From NCBI GenBank assembly GCA_033439265.1, contig JAVTVX010000005.1, forward strand, positions 7,016,001 through 7,080,000: 64,000 nucleotides of DNA, in the 5' to 3' direction. The first letter of the stretch is position 1; every line of letters starts with the position of its first letter. This document shows, piece after piece, positions 34,321 through 45,219 of the stretch. The position numbers and the translations under genes were made by a program. The DNA is from Dillenia suffruticosa (taxonomy: Eukaryota > Streptophyta > Magnoliopsida > Dilleniales > Dilleniaceae). The notes under the pieces are model-generated. The model did no database searches. It worked only from the letters and a program-made list of their open reading frames with translations, and had not been told where the DNA came from.

Positions 34321-35220
34321 CGTCGCCTTGTTGATTAGTCAAGTCGCCTTATCATGACTATAGGAGGACTTGTTTGGCTTGGGTTGTCTTGACAATTATT
34401 CATTTTCCTTTGTCAATGTGAGAGATAAGAGGACTTGTCTTTACATTAAGTGGCATTGTCAAGTCACAAGTCTTCTTATAGAAACCATGAGTCGCCTTAT
34501 GTTTGATTCTCACTTTGCAAGGCGACTTGTATTTGTGAGTAAGACGACTCATATGTTAAGAGTTCAGATTAGGTCGTCTTATGTATTCAAACGGGTCGCC
34601 TCATCTGTTATGCAAACTTTTGTTTCTGAGATATGAACAAGCCAGGTCGTCTTGTGCATGACCTTGAGTCGTCTTATGGATGTGCAGCTTCCTTAGATCG
34701 TCTTGTTCATTTTATGGAGGCAACTTACATTTTCGTTTCTAGGTTCAAGCGATCTTGTGGATATTTTTGGGTCGTCCTAAGAATGATTGGGTCGTCATGC
34801 CTTTAAGACTGAGTCATCTTTAGGTGCTACAGAATCAGACTTCTATGATTCACTTTTGTCAGGTCGCCTTGTTATACTTGCTGAGATGACTTGTTATCCT
34901 AAATGCTATAGTCAGGTCGCTTACTAGAACGTTAAGTCGTCTTAAGTTTTGTGCAGAGATAAGTTTCTGAGGCATGACTACCTCAGGTCGTCTTATATTA
35001 GAGGTCAGGTTGCCTTAAGTGTTCTACAGATTTAGATTTCTGAGACTTACTTTTCTCAGGTCATCTCACGTTAGAGCTCAGGTCGCCCTATTTTCTATGA
35101 CGTAGTTAACAGGTCGCCTTATGTCGAATATCAGGTCGTCTTGGCCATTTTGACTTAACTAAATTTCTATCAATCATTCTCATAAGTCATCTTATGCATA
35201 TGAATGATGCGACTTGGACA
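34321..35220 (+). repeat. Dispersed array of an AGGTCGYCTTRT motif
   Basis: Around thirty copies or near-copies of AGGTCGCCTTAT / AGGTCGTCTTGT within 900 bases, mostly on the plus strand (e.g. 34341, 34489, 34571, 34646, 34860, 34986, 35112), with a few reversed (AAGGCGACTTG at about 34519, AAGACGACTC at about 34542). Spacing is irregular (about 20-60 bases) and the sequence between copies is unrelated. It lies just upstream of the polypurine tract of the SIRE-like element. Confidence 0.7.
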
Positions 35221-35352
35221 TCTACAACCAATTTTAACAATTATTCAAATTTATTTCTAATTTAAATTAATTAGCTAAAATCAAATTTCATTACTTCTAA
35301 TTATTACCAAAACATATTTTGTTCAATATATTTTTTAAGGTTCTGTTGTCAT

Positions 35353-36814
35353 CAAAAAGGGGAAGTATGTTAAAGAATGTTAAGTAAATTGTTATCTCCT
35401 TAGTTTTGATGATAACAAAATCTCTTATATTATTCTAACCAATTTATTTAGTGTGTAAAATTTTTTATTTAATAGATAGCTTTTGCTAAAAAAAGGTCAT
35501 AGAATTAGCCATAGAATCAGTTGTAGAAGCAAATCTTATTTGGTCATAGAAATAAGATTTTTTTTAATATATTTGTTTAAGATCTAGCTAGCAAGGTAAG
35601 TGTAGTTTGGATACTACACTTAACCTATAATTGATTCTAAATGTATATAAAAGATTTCACAATATGAGAACAATTCATATTCCACTACTTAGAAATTTTT
35701 CTAAGTGTTGAAATGTGATCATTTGGATATATTTGGATAGTCATATCTTCTTTGTGCTGAAATATTTCTAAAACCAAAAATTATATTTCAAAGAAAGTGT
35801 GTGGAACTTCAATTTCAAGCATGTACAGTATAAATATTTTGCGGATATGTTGGAAAAAAATTAGCTGAAAGTTAGTTGGTTACCTATTTTTCATAATATA
35901 ATTATTTGTCAGAAAATGGTTTTCGATGGGTATTTGGCCTTCGATATCTTCACCACTGATTTTGAACTTTTGAATTTAATTATTCTACATTATAATACTA
36001 TAGTTGAATAGCATATATGATAATTTATGGCTTAATTACTTCAAAATTTTGGTAGAGAAATAAGTGGACAAAGTTGACTAGCTGTTCTGAAAAATTCATA
36101 ACTAAGTCTGATCTTCTAGAGTAATTTTTTTATTTTTTTGAAAAAGCAATCATCTGGATATAATCAAATCAATTATTGAATATGATAGAGGGATGTTTTT
36201 ACTTTCGATAAATTTCAAAATTCATGAGAATTTGAAGCATATTTTTCCGAAACAGTTGCTGAAGTTGTTGCTGTAACTCTGGGGAATTTTTACTGCTGTT
36301 TGTTGAGATTCTTTAGTATCAAATACATCAATAATTTAGCAAGTTTTCAAGTGAGTAAGAACAGAGAACGTGGATGGCTGAATGACTATTATTTTTTAGA
36401 CTTCATAGTACCAAAAAGATCAAGCAAAAGTTTTGCATTCTAAGCTTACTATCATTTTTCTTTTTCCTATAAACTTTTGATTGTATTTTGTGTGATTTGT
36501 CTTCCATTGTTGGACGAACTAATTTTCATAGAGTGAAGATCAGAAGTCAACAAGTGGATTTATATTATTGTTTTGGATCATAGAAACTAACAGATTGTTA
36601 GATTACGGATTGCTTGGCTGGAAGAGTAAATGTAGGCATAAAGCTGAAGTACTATAAACCAGATTTGTCTCCTTACTTTTTTTTTTTTTTGCCATATATT
36701 CTATAGATTGACCATAGGTTTGTTTAATCTAAGTGGAGTTAGAAAAAATTTTCGAAAAACCAAAATTTAAACAACCAATTCAACCCCCCTTCTTGGTTGT
36801 CTTTGGGACCAACA
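35353..36814 (+). mobile_element. Polypurine tract and LTR of a SIRE-like Ty1/copia element
   Basis: The sequence GTTGTCATCAAAAAGGGGAAG at 35346-35366 followed by TGTTAAAGAATG, and shortly after by TTTTGATGATAACAAA, is the signature junction of polypurine tract and 3' LTR in SIRE/Maximus copia elements. The LTR runs 35368-36814, ending CCCCCCTTCTTGGTTG...GGGACCAACA. TGTT and AACA are its terminal inverted ends. No coding part of this element is recognisable to its left, so it is a 3'-terminal fragment. It abuts protease sequence of the Tat element directly. Confidence 0.65.
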
Positions 36815-37215
36815 GATAGTATCTCAAGACCGTCCAAACTAGGATGGTATAGGATAGCATTGCAAGGAAATGAGAGTTTAATCGTGTGAAAAGTGGTTCT
36901 GGCAGTAGTATTATGAGAACACATTCCTAAAGTTACATTAAGCAAAATAATACCTTTTGGAAATATGCACTCATCGGCAAATCTCTTTAAAGGTCCGTCT
37001 AAATTGTTTGTCAGAAGGCATCCAAAAAAATGAGATTTCAATTTGCTTCTTGATTGATAAAAATTCTTTTGACAAGGAACGATCCTATTTCGACAAGAAT
37101 GACTAGTAGGTCGTTTCGGTTGGTGTTGACTCCTATCAAATCATTATCATCAAAACTGATTATGGGTTGTTCCTTTTGGTCAATGTCAGGACTATGAAAG
37201 AAGGAAGTAGGATGA
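36815..37215 (-). pseudogene. Tat-element protease region remnant
   Basis: Minus-strand translation shows an ISFDDNDLIGVNTNRNDLLV segment, then VKRIFINQEAN and IFLDAF. In the 37041-36739 frame come FPKGIILLNVTLG and PCNAILYHPSLDGLE, the pattern of the aspartic protease domain that precedes reverse transcriptase in Tat-type pol (family: SLGSIELPVTLG, NAILGRPTLNAL). The usual catalytic Asp-Thr/Ser-Gly motif is not intact. The protein frame is interrupted by stops and by the SIRE-like LTR. Confidence 0.6.
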
Positions 37216-37266
37216 GAAGTACGTTCGACTAAAAGAATCAGTCTGTTCTCATGAACAACGCTAATC

Positions 37267-37989
37267 TGTTGGAGGTGGGTTTTGTTTCACGGATAGTAAC
37301 TCCATTGACTCGAACGAGATGAGTAGTTGTTGGACCGTCTAATTGATGGAACCTACAAAAAGCTACCCGAAGGTGCTCCAGTAGGGGAGAATTTAATACT
37401 CAAGTCAGATAGCGGTTTTCAAGAATTGAAACAAACTGAGAGAGAAAGAGCTATATAATACTTTTTGTGTGCTAGGTGAAGAGTCCAAAGAGCGTACCTG
37501 ACCAACGGCCTTTATGATGTATATACAGTTTGCAAGCATGGTAAGTTCTGTATGCCCGGCATGTGAAAACTCTAGTTTTTTTGTGAAAATATTCCGAAAT
37601 TTCATGATTTTTAGTAAAGAATTTTCAAGAGATTTAAAATCCTTCTTACTAATTTGGAAATTTCAAGTTGTCAGGAGATTACTTTCCTTATTGATGAGAG
37701 CTGAAAATATTCTTTCTAATTACGGAATGTTATTTCCACGATTTAAAAAAAGTGAATATTAACTTAATTGATCAAATAACAATACCAAGCATCGAAGATG
37801 TGTTGGGCTGATCAGCCGACTATCCGAGAAGGGTCTAGTCGATAGGTACCAAGAGGGTGAGCTATATTTACCCAACCAAGATATACATCTCAAATGGACA
37901 ACATATTTTGACGCACTCTAACCTATTGGACTATAGACTCAAAGGATCTTGAATCTTATGATAAAAGGTTTTTGGACCATATTCCATCA
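37267..37989 (-). repeat. 5' LTR of the Tat element
   Basis: Plus-strand ends are TGTTGG and CCATCA. It aligns with 26252-26919, as described there. Protease-like coding starts within about 60 bases of its inner end, so primer site and gag have been deleted. Confidence 0.7.
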
Positions 37990-39395
37990 GTCACAAATCC
38001 AACTAGGCTAACTACAGCTATGGTTAGGCCACCCTTGTCTCTGCCAAGGTCTCAAATCACACTAAACGTTTTTAACTAAAATTTTGATTTCGAATCTCAA
38101 AAATAAAAACAGACGCCAAAAGTGATTATCTCTAAATTGATTTAACTATTTTTAAATTAAATTAATCGAATAACTCACGTATCGATTAAAAAAACAAAAA
38201 AAAAAAAACCTTGCCCCAAAATGTGCCGATGTCTAACGATCAATTTGAGAGAAATTAATTTGTAGTCCTGCCCATGTGCTCTCTAGCCCGTTTTCTATTT
38301 TTGTCCTATACTAATCACATAATTTATAATTCTATGCATATTATAAATTATTTTTGTATTTAATGCGAGTAAAGATTATCATATTTAGCTCAGTAAATAA
38401 TTTGCATCAAATTTGGCGAATTTGAGGAAGTTCAACTTAGGATGGAGAAATGTTGGAGCACTCAAAATCAATAATTCTATATTTATTACAAATTTATAAA
38501 GACATTAATGAAAAAAATTATTTCATCATTTTATCTTATATTGAAAGATAGAATATTAATTTAAACAATTATACATTTGTAAATAAAATTTAATTTGTAT
38601 GACAAGCAATATTCCTCGTAAACTTTTTGTGCTTCGATTGGCTTTCATAACTTAAAAGTTTTAACCTTATATCTAGACTATTTTACCTGTTTGGAATCGA
38701 ATGAAAAACGAGTTCAGTTCATTCGAAAGCTTGAAATCAAAAATTAAAATTTGGAGCTCATTTGAATTTTTATGTTTTGAACAACATAGGAGATCATTTT
38801 TAAATATTAATATATATACTCAATTATCCTTAAATTTTTCTATTTTTTGGAAATAATTAGGATAAAATGGTTATTTATAAGTAAAGTTAGGTGGAATCTA
38901 CAAGTTTTAGTAGATTTTATTTGCAAATTCCATTTTTTTTTAATTATTATTTTCAAAAACCATGCCATTTGTAAAGTTAGAAATGAACTTTTAACTTTTT
39001 TATTCCGATCATTAAAACTTAAATCTGGAAATAAACTATGCAAAAAATGTAAAATTCATTTAGATTCTCTTGCAGCCTCTGGGCCAGGATTGAATAGAAG
39101 ACATCAATCCAACCAATTTTTGGGTTGGGTTGGGTTGGGTTGTGCTTTTGCAAGCTCTAGCCTGGCCCAGCCCGGAATAATGAGTCTTATTATTATTTTT
39201 TTTTCTATTAATAATGTACGTATATATTCAACTAAGAAAAATGGAGTTCAACTACATGAAGGTGTGGATTCAATTTCTTAACCCACTCATTGTTCCCTTT
39301 TTAGTTTAATACGTTAATAGTTATATTAAATACATTAAAGATTAAGTGAAATAAGGTGTTAAGAATAAATATGAGCGGAAAGAACCAACAAATAG
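37990..39395. other. Intergenic stretch, nothing recognised
   Basis: AT-rich. The only simple feature is (GGGTT)4 at 39121-39141, which is not the plant telomere unit. Confidence 0.4.
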
Positions 39396-39565
39396 TTGCA
39401 TAGTAAGATATGATGCTAAAACCCTTAACTAAGTTCCTGAATTCAACTCACAGTTTGGATATGAAAAAAACTATATTGGGAGGGTAGTCCCCTTAAATGA
39501 GTCACTGTAAATCCTGAACTGGATTAGTCAGAGCGTTATTTCAAATACTGATTGATACAGTATTA
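39396..39565 (+). repeat. Interspersed repeat, copy A
   Basis: Aligns with 60350-60515 over about 150 bases: TATGAAAAAA.CTA.ATTGG, GGGTAGTCCCCTTAAATGAGTC versus GGGTAACCCCCTTAAATGGGTC, then GTAA.T.CTGAACTG and CTGATTGATA. The family is unknown to me; it could be a short SINE or MITE. Confidence 0.6.
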
Positions 39566-39605
39566 AAAAAATATAAGTGGGCAGATCTGGGCTTCTATGT
39601 TTAGT

Positions 39606-39824
39606 AAATAGGAAAGGTTGGGCTCACCATAGAATTTTGGGCCTAGTGGTTATGGTCCCGCTTGGAAGTTTGACCTCTGGCCGAAGTTCGATTATGGTAC
39701 CCGCACAAGCAACCAGTAAATAGGACAGGTTGGGCTCAGATGATGGGGCCAAGATTTATGTTCCCAACTTGAATTTGACTCGATATGATCGATAATGGTT
39801 TTTTTTTTTTTTTTTTTTTTGTGC
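39606..39824 (+). mobile_element. Dimeric SINE-like repeat ending in poly-T
   Basis: Two related halves follow each other: 39606-39700 and 39716-39800 both begin TAAATAGGA.AGGTTGGGCTCA and end GAT(T)A...ATGGT. The first half holds tRNA-like boxes (CCTAGTGGTTATGG at about 39642 and CGAAGTTCGATTATGG at about 39682). A T25-type tract closes the second half (39800-39822). Confidence 0.5.
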
Positions 39825-40139
39825 GCAACATGTCCAATGATTTTTTTAAAAATAAATCACTGGTTAATTTGATTATATCTTATTAAATCTAATTGGACTT
39901 AGATTGAACCGGAAAATTTCTTCCGATACACATTTTTGTCATACACAGTATTTAGCCAAGACGTTGCTTAGAGGATACCTATACCCAACTATTGGATCAA
40001 CCAGGGTTAATCATATATCAATAATATTGCAAAAGTATGAAACAGTCACCAGCCACAAGCTCAGAGGCAATATGATAAGAATTAAATTATATGATCTACT
40101 GTGTTCCGCATTTACTTGCAAAATATATCATTTTGGATG

Positions 40140-40230
40140 CCTATGAGCTTCAACTCCAATGACACATTTCCCCTCCCCCATATAATATGCTCGAGTTCAA
40201 ACCCCTATGCACAACAGAAAAAATTATTTT
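40140..40230 (+). mobile_element. SINE-like sequence
   Basis: Carries TTTCCCCTCCCCCATATAATATGCTCGAGTTCAAACCCC, with box B-like GAGTTCAAACC at 40193, then an A-rich end. It is clearly related to the copy at 40783-40872. Confidence 0.45.
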
Positions 40231-40782
40231 GGATCTTAATTAAGATAAATATCCTTAATATAGTTATGACATTCTACTCTTTTTTTTATTTTTTGCGCAG
40301 GAGTGTAAAAGACTAGAGGAGCAATCAACATGGCACTCTCCAAGATTACAGTGACAATTATCCCTAAAAACCCCTGGAAATAGAGAAAAATAATTAGGAA
40401 GAGTCAATCCCACAACGGCCCCTATAGTGCTTAGGCTGAATTTGTCGGTGCAATCTAGATACCAAAATTCCTTATTACACAATTTTCTAATCAGTCACGT
40501 CCAATTAGAGATGAAGGGGTACGCTGAAAAAAAGAAAAAAAAAAATAAGGCTAATTTGTTAGCAAACTCAAATGCTGCAATTAGAGATACAAATGTACAG
40601 AAGTATTTAGCGTGCCTAAAAGTATTGATAGAACCTCAAGAGTTGTTTATCCCGAAAGGATGATCAAGCATCTGCTGCAGGGCCTAAGGACTCTATAAAG
40701 TACAGCTACCTCATGAAACAAAACTTCCGGCACATATTTTGGCCCCCAACTCTACTCAAACTAGCACTTTGGCTATGAACAA

Positions 40783-40872
40783 ATGAGGTTTGGATCAAGT
40801 GGCAACTTCTCCCCTCCCCCCATGTAATAGGCTCAGGTTTGAGTCCGGTATGAACCAAAAAAAAAAAAATGA
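40783..40872 (+). mobile_element. SINE-like sequence abutting the UROD pseudogene
   Basis: GATCAAGTGGCAACTTC and TCCCCTCCCCCCATGTAATAGGCTCAGGTTTGAGTCC (box B-like AGGTTTGAGTC at 40832) are followed by an A13 tail at 40857-40869. The tail touches the point where UROD homology ends, so the insertion has replaced the original C-terminal codons of that gene. Confidence 0.5.
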
Positions 40873-43800
40873 TCTTCAAAAAATGTCGAATACTGCAAGC
40901 TTCTCGCAACTTCAAAGAAATGTGCAACCGCGTCTTCAGGGGTTCCCACAAGTACCCCATGTCCAAGATTGAGAATGTGACCGCCTGGACCTGCACATCT
41001 CACAACCCTGCCAAAAGGGACAGCGTTACACTTGGTGACGTGGAAAGGAGACGGGAAGATAGTTCTAGGAAAATCTGAAACAATCATCAACCGACACTGC
41101 TTTTATGTAATAAAGCCGTTCTTATTTTTCTCATTTGCCATTTTAGAACAATGTAGACTCACATGCAAGATTCCAAAATATCTTACATAGAAGTATCAGT
41201 TGACTACACAATGCTACTTTGAATGCTTGAGCTAGAAATGCCTCAACTATAAATAGGTAACACATAAGTTTGTTTTTATAGTTGCCAAATGTGTTTTTTT
41301 ACACTTAGCTAGAAATGCCTTAACTAAAAATATTCAAATTTGTAAAACCCAAGTCAGAAAGAATCCATTGAATATTTTTTTTTGGGGGGGGGGGGATTTG
41401 TAACAAACTTGCACTGTCGACTCCAACTTAGAGTATGGTACTATATACAGGTCACAGTAGAAATCCTAATCAAAATCAGCTATAGGAATGAAGTCTGTTC
41501 GTTAATAGACTTTTTAATGCGAATAAATAAAGCGAAAGAAGTCTGTTCATTAACATGGCACTTATTCATCTTTTTTGGTATACTTTCACTCTCACTCTTT
41601 GGCTTTGCCCTACTGGAGCATATCATGGAGGAGGATCCTGCGAGTGAGCTCTAAGCAGTGGTGGACAGTAATAACCCATATAATAGAAACAACAGAAGCG
41701 GTTCAATCAATTGTACTATAAGACTATTTCCTAGTTATGGGAATTAATAGACTGTCTACATAGGTGCTAATTCCAGTAAAGGTCCATTGTTAAAAGCCAA
41801 AAGTTAACGATGCAAATCAAACCTTTTTATTTCGTCTGCCAATGCTGGAAGAGGAGAAAATAGTTAAGCTGGATCAACATTTCCTTGTACACTGATGTCA
41901 TTGCCCAATCTCTTCTTTCCATCAGCCATATCCACGGTCCAGTCGAGCCCAATGACATCAACTCCAGTTCCTTTCATCCGCTCGAGAAGGCCACCATTTC
42001 CATTAATGTAGAGAACAAGTGGGGTCTGAGGGCATTTTTTCCTCACAATTTTCAAAATCTGCAATTTAAGAGACCCATGATTAGCTACTCAAATAAACAG
42101 TTCAATAGGAAACCATGAAATGATCATCCCTTATATATATATGGAAGAATCTGAAAAGAGCAAGATTTGAGAATTGAAAGGGGAAAAAAATTCATGGGCA
42201 TAAAGAAGCTCAAGCTGATCAGAGAGAATGTTTCATAGAGCTAAATGTATGCAATCATTTCATTGCTTTCAGACTCAGCAACAATTAAAACTGATTTCAA
42301 AGAGAGATCAGGTTTTGTATTTTCTGATTCATGGATCCCTCAAATAGCTTTGTGTGCATGCATGTGTGCGTGAGAGAGAGGGAGGAATTATTTAACCTCC
42401 TCAATATATGGCTTTGACCACTGCTCCCACATTTCAGAAGTTGGCTGGCCGCTCCATGAATCAAATATTTGTATACAATGAGCCCCAGATTCGACTTGGA
42501 AAACAATATACTCAGATTGCCTGTGCCAAATGAGAGAGAAGAGCTCTTAAAACATGTGGGCCTGTACAGCACATTCTCTTAAAGGTTGTATATGTGCGAG
42601 TTGTACCCCCTTCCACAATATATGTCGCAATTGTCCAAGGAGCTCCCACAAAGCCTAGAACTGCAGCCTGTGTTCCAACCTACATGAGATTCAAAACATA
42701 AGCATTTCAGAAAGAGAGTATAGGGTTTTTCTTCTCTCATGGAGCACTAGAAAATGTAAGACAGTGTCAGATTCCTCCCACTGGCAAACTATAAGTTCAT
42801 TCCAAACAAATCAAGGTCATCAGTGAAATTTTCTTTTTCAATGATGGATGACCTACCTCCTTGCACAAGATCTTTAGGGATGCTCCCACAAAATGAAGTT
42901 TTTCCAAATCAATTGGATGAAGTTTTTTCAAGCCCTCTTCACAACATATTGTCAACTGAATGACAGGCCCCCTCACTTCTTGTATATCAAATGGGACACC
43001 AAATGCAGGCAAAGGGGTAAGTATGTCAGAGAAAATAATGACCCATCAGGACAGAAAGCTTCCCAAGGCTGCAAAGAGATTTCCACAATGAGATCAGTTG
43101 TCTCAGACCTCTTTCTAAAGGAGGGATGTGTCTCAGCTAGCTTTCTGTAAACAGCCATATACCTTCCTGCTTGGCGCATCATCCATGCTGGAGCCCTAGT
43201 TACATGGTCTCCTCTAGCAGCCTTAACTAAGAGAGGCTCTGCATCTGAGCAATGTAGTTGACAGTATTAAACTTTAAAAGACAAACTCATGCTCCTAAAA
43301 TATAGCTCCTTTTACCACGCCAAGAGTGTCTAACTCACAACGGCAACACTTGGAACAAGATAAACTTCAAATGATTGCACAAAGCAATTGAACAACTCTT
43401 AATACCAAAAATTTCATCAGTAGCATGTAGCAATTTAATTGCCTGGACAAATAAAATTGAAATCTAAAGAACACTCACTCGCATCCAGAAGGCTACTCTA
43501 ATCCATTCAGATCAATTCGGCTTGGAATCGGCAGTTGGCATAAACCAGGACATATATGGGTACATAACAGTAGAAAATAAAATGAAATTATTTTTCTTTG
43601 ATTGCTGAATTCAACCTCAGATTCTTCTCTACTCAAACATTTGAATGTGGGGTTAAATCTATTCTCAATTTATCCAAAATTATCCAAAGCAATACTTACA
43701 TAAATCTAGTATGTCCAAAGTCCTAAAAAGACGTGGCAATTCAATCAATTAGAGCTAAATTAAAAATCCTATGTTAGTCTACAAAAAATTGCAAGCAACA

Positions 43801-44063
43801 GTCAAAACCCAAAACCCAATTGCGCAGAAAAAATACAGAGAGAGAGAGAGAGAAAGACCTGAAGAAGAATAAGCAATGCATTTGGGTGAGGATTTATGTC
43901 TCGGAGAAACCCATAATGTGTTGCTGCGGTTGGAGAGATAATCACCAAGCTCTTGCACGAACAAGCTTGACAAGGACCACCCAATTGAGCTGCGAACAAT
44001 TTCAACGACACCCAAGTTCAATTTGAGAGAGAGAGAAGCAGGTACATGGGTAGAGAAGAACAA
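40833..44063 (-). pseudogene. UROD: Uroporphyrinogen decarboxylase pseudogene (plastid HEME1-like), five exons
   Basis: UROD removes four carboxyl groups from uroporphyrinogen III in plastid haem/chlorophyll synthesis. Five exons are visible: up to 43859 (transit peptide part; start 44063 or 44011), 43244-42857, 42679-42397, 42058-41823 and 41007-40833, all with GT-AG borders. Conserved blocks include [18 protein letters not shown], the [12 protein letters not shown] block, [49 protein letters not shown] and [16 protein letters not shown]. Three lesions disable it: a one-base loss at about 43042-43044 (GGG where the frame needs GGGG), a two-base loss at about 42514 (in the QAIS/EY region), and a TAA in place of the Tyr codon after VDPA (41864-41866). 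A SINE tail truncates the C-terminus. Conserved residues are also drifting. Sequencing error could explain one indel but hardly all three. Confidence 0.85.
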
Positions 44064-45219
44064 GCAACTCGACCTAAACTGTATTTAATCAGATCCAATA
44101 TAATTACCGGATAAAAGGATATTATCAACTTTATCAAACTGTTCAAAGAGATCAATGTATTCAAAATTTCTCCTATATGACTTCACAGCCTTCCTTCATT
44201 TTCCATTTTTTAGGCTTAATCTTCTTCATTTTGAGATGCTGTAAATGTTCCATAACTATCAGCTGCACAACCCATACAAATCAACGCATATCTTCTGTAA
44301 CTAAATTGCAGCTGCAGGCAACAAAAGAAGGAAAATAAAGCAAGAAAAATAGCAACTGCATGTAGATACTTGAGAATTTAAGGGTTTTCAATTAATCGAT
44401 TTATCTCACTCGTCTATCTAAGACCACCCTTTCCTCTTCAGACAGACGATTAATACAAGCACCTGAGGGAAAAAAAAAAAAAAATTACCAGGAGCTGTGA
44501 TGCTCCAAACGGATGATCAGTACATGGATGGAGAATACCAGCAAGTTTCGGGAAAAATGTAGAATGTCAAGTCTGGTACCATGATTTCCTATGTTGTCAA
44601 AATGTTGAGAATACCAGCTCAGAAGAATACCATCAAGTTTCTAGTACTTCTAAAAATATTGCATTTTCTGAATATATTGCATTTTGATCAAAACTTATAT
44701 TTTACTGCTGCAGAAGAAAATTTTCTGCTTTTTTAGAAGGATGGCCTATATCCCATTAGCAAGAAATCTTCTCATATGAAGATAAACAAAGTGACAGATT
44801 TCCCTATCAACAGTAGGTAGTCTAAAAGAGTGTTATGCCTGCAGACATTATGTCAAAGATCTCAGAAAATGGTCTAAAGTAATGGCCATTTGTAAAATTG
44901 GAATCGTGCACACAATGATAGAGATATGCCTGCCTTTGTTGGTATCATTATGCATCATCAAGATGAATATTATTTGGAATAAAATACAAGGAGTTGAAAG
45001 CCCTTTGAGGTTGTTCAAAGTGCGTATACATATATATAAAGAAAAAACCAATGAAGCTTTTAAAAGTCTTTGTTATTTTAGTGCAATTCCTCACAAATTT
45101 CCTTCCTAATAACTAGCAGTAGAACTCCCTTTCGAGGGACTTCTGACTTAAATGGTCTATAAACCATCCTTTCTGTCATCTCGCAGGGAGGCTAGAAATG
45201 CCCAACGAGAAGAATTTTG
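44064..45219. other. Intergenic region between UROD pseudogene and PNGase A-like gene
   Basis: AT-rich, with no recognised exons. The part close to 45219 is presumably the 3' UTR of the PNGase A-like gene; GA-rich runs at 43839-43855 and 44029-44036 lie in the UROD exon 1 region. Confidence 0.4.

Larger units (their letters stand above)
26252..37989 (-). mobile_element. Tat-lineage Ty3/gypsy retrotransposon, degenerate and interrupted
   Basis: Two related direct repeats (26252-26919 and 37267-37989) bracket minus-strand pol remnants in the order expected for Ty3/gypsy: protease near the right repeat, then reverse transcriptase, RNase H and integrase leftward. The style of the pol motifs (see 29090-31924) fits the Tat/Retand group. 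A purine tract next to the left repeat and a tandem repeat region between integrase and 3' LTR support the orientation. The gag gene is missing on the right side. The element is interrupted between protease and reverse transcriptase by other retrotransposon pieces (31926-36814). Flanking bases ATTAC and GTCAC do not match well, so the ends are approximate. Confidence 0.75.

Noticed and set aside
36815-36832. ATAGTATCTCAAGACC after the SIRE-like LTR as a primer binding site
   Set aside because: The LTR is preceded by a polypurine tract, so it is a 3' LTR, and the following bases fit the Tat protease frame on the other strand.
36739-37041. The 100-codon minus-strand frame as a stand-alone gene
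   Set aside because: Its middle matches Tat protease and its end runs into the SIRE-like LTR, so it is an accidental fusion across a transposon junction.
39121-39141. (GGGTT)4 as a possible interstitial telomere sequence
   Set aside because: The plant telomere unit is TTTAGGG; this is a five-base unit with only four copies.
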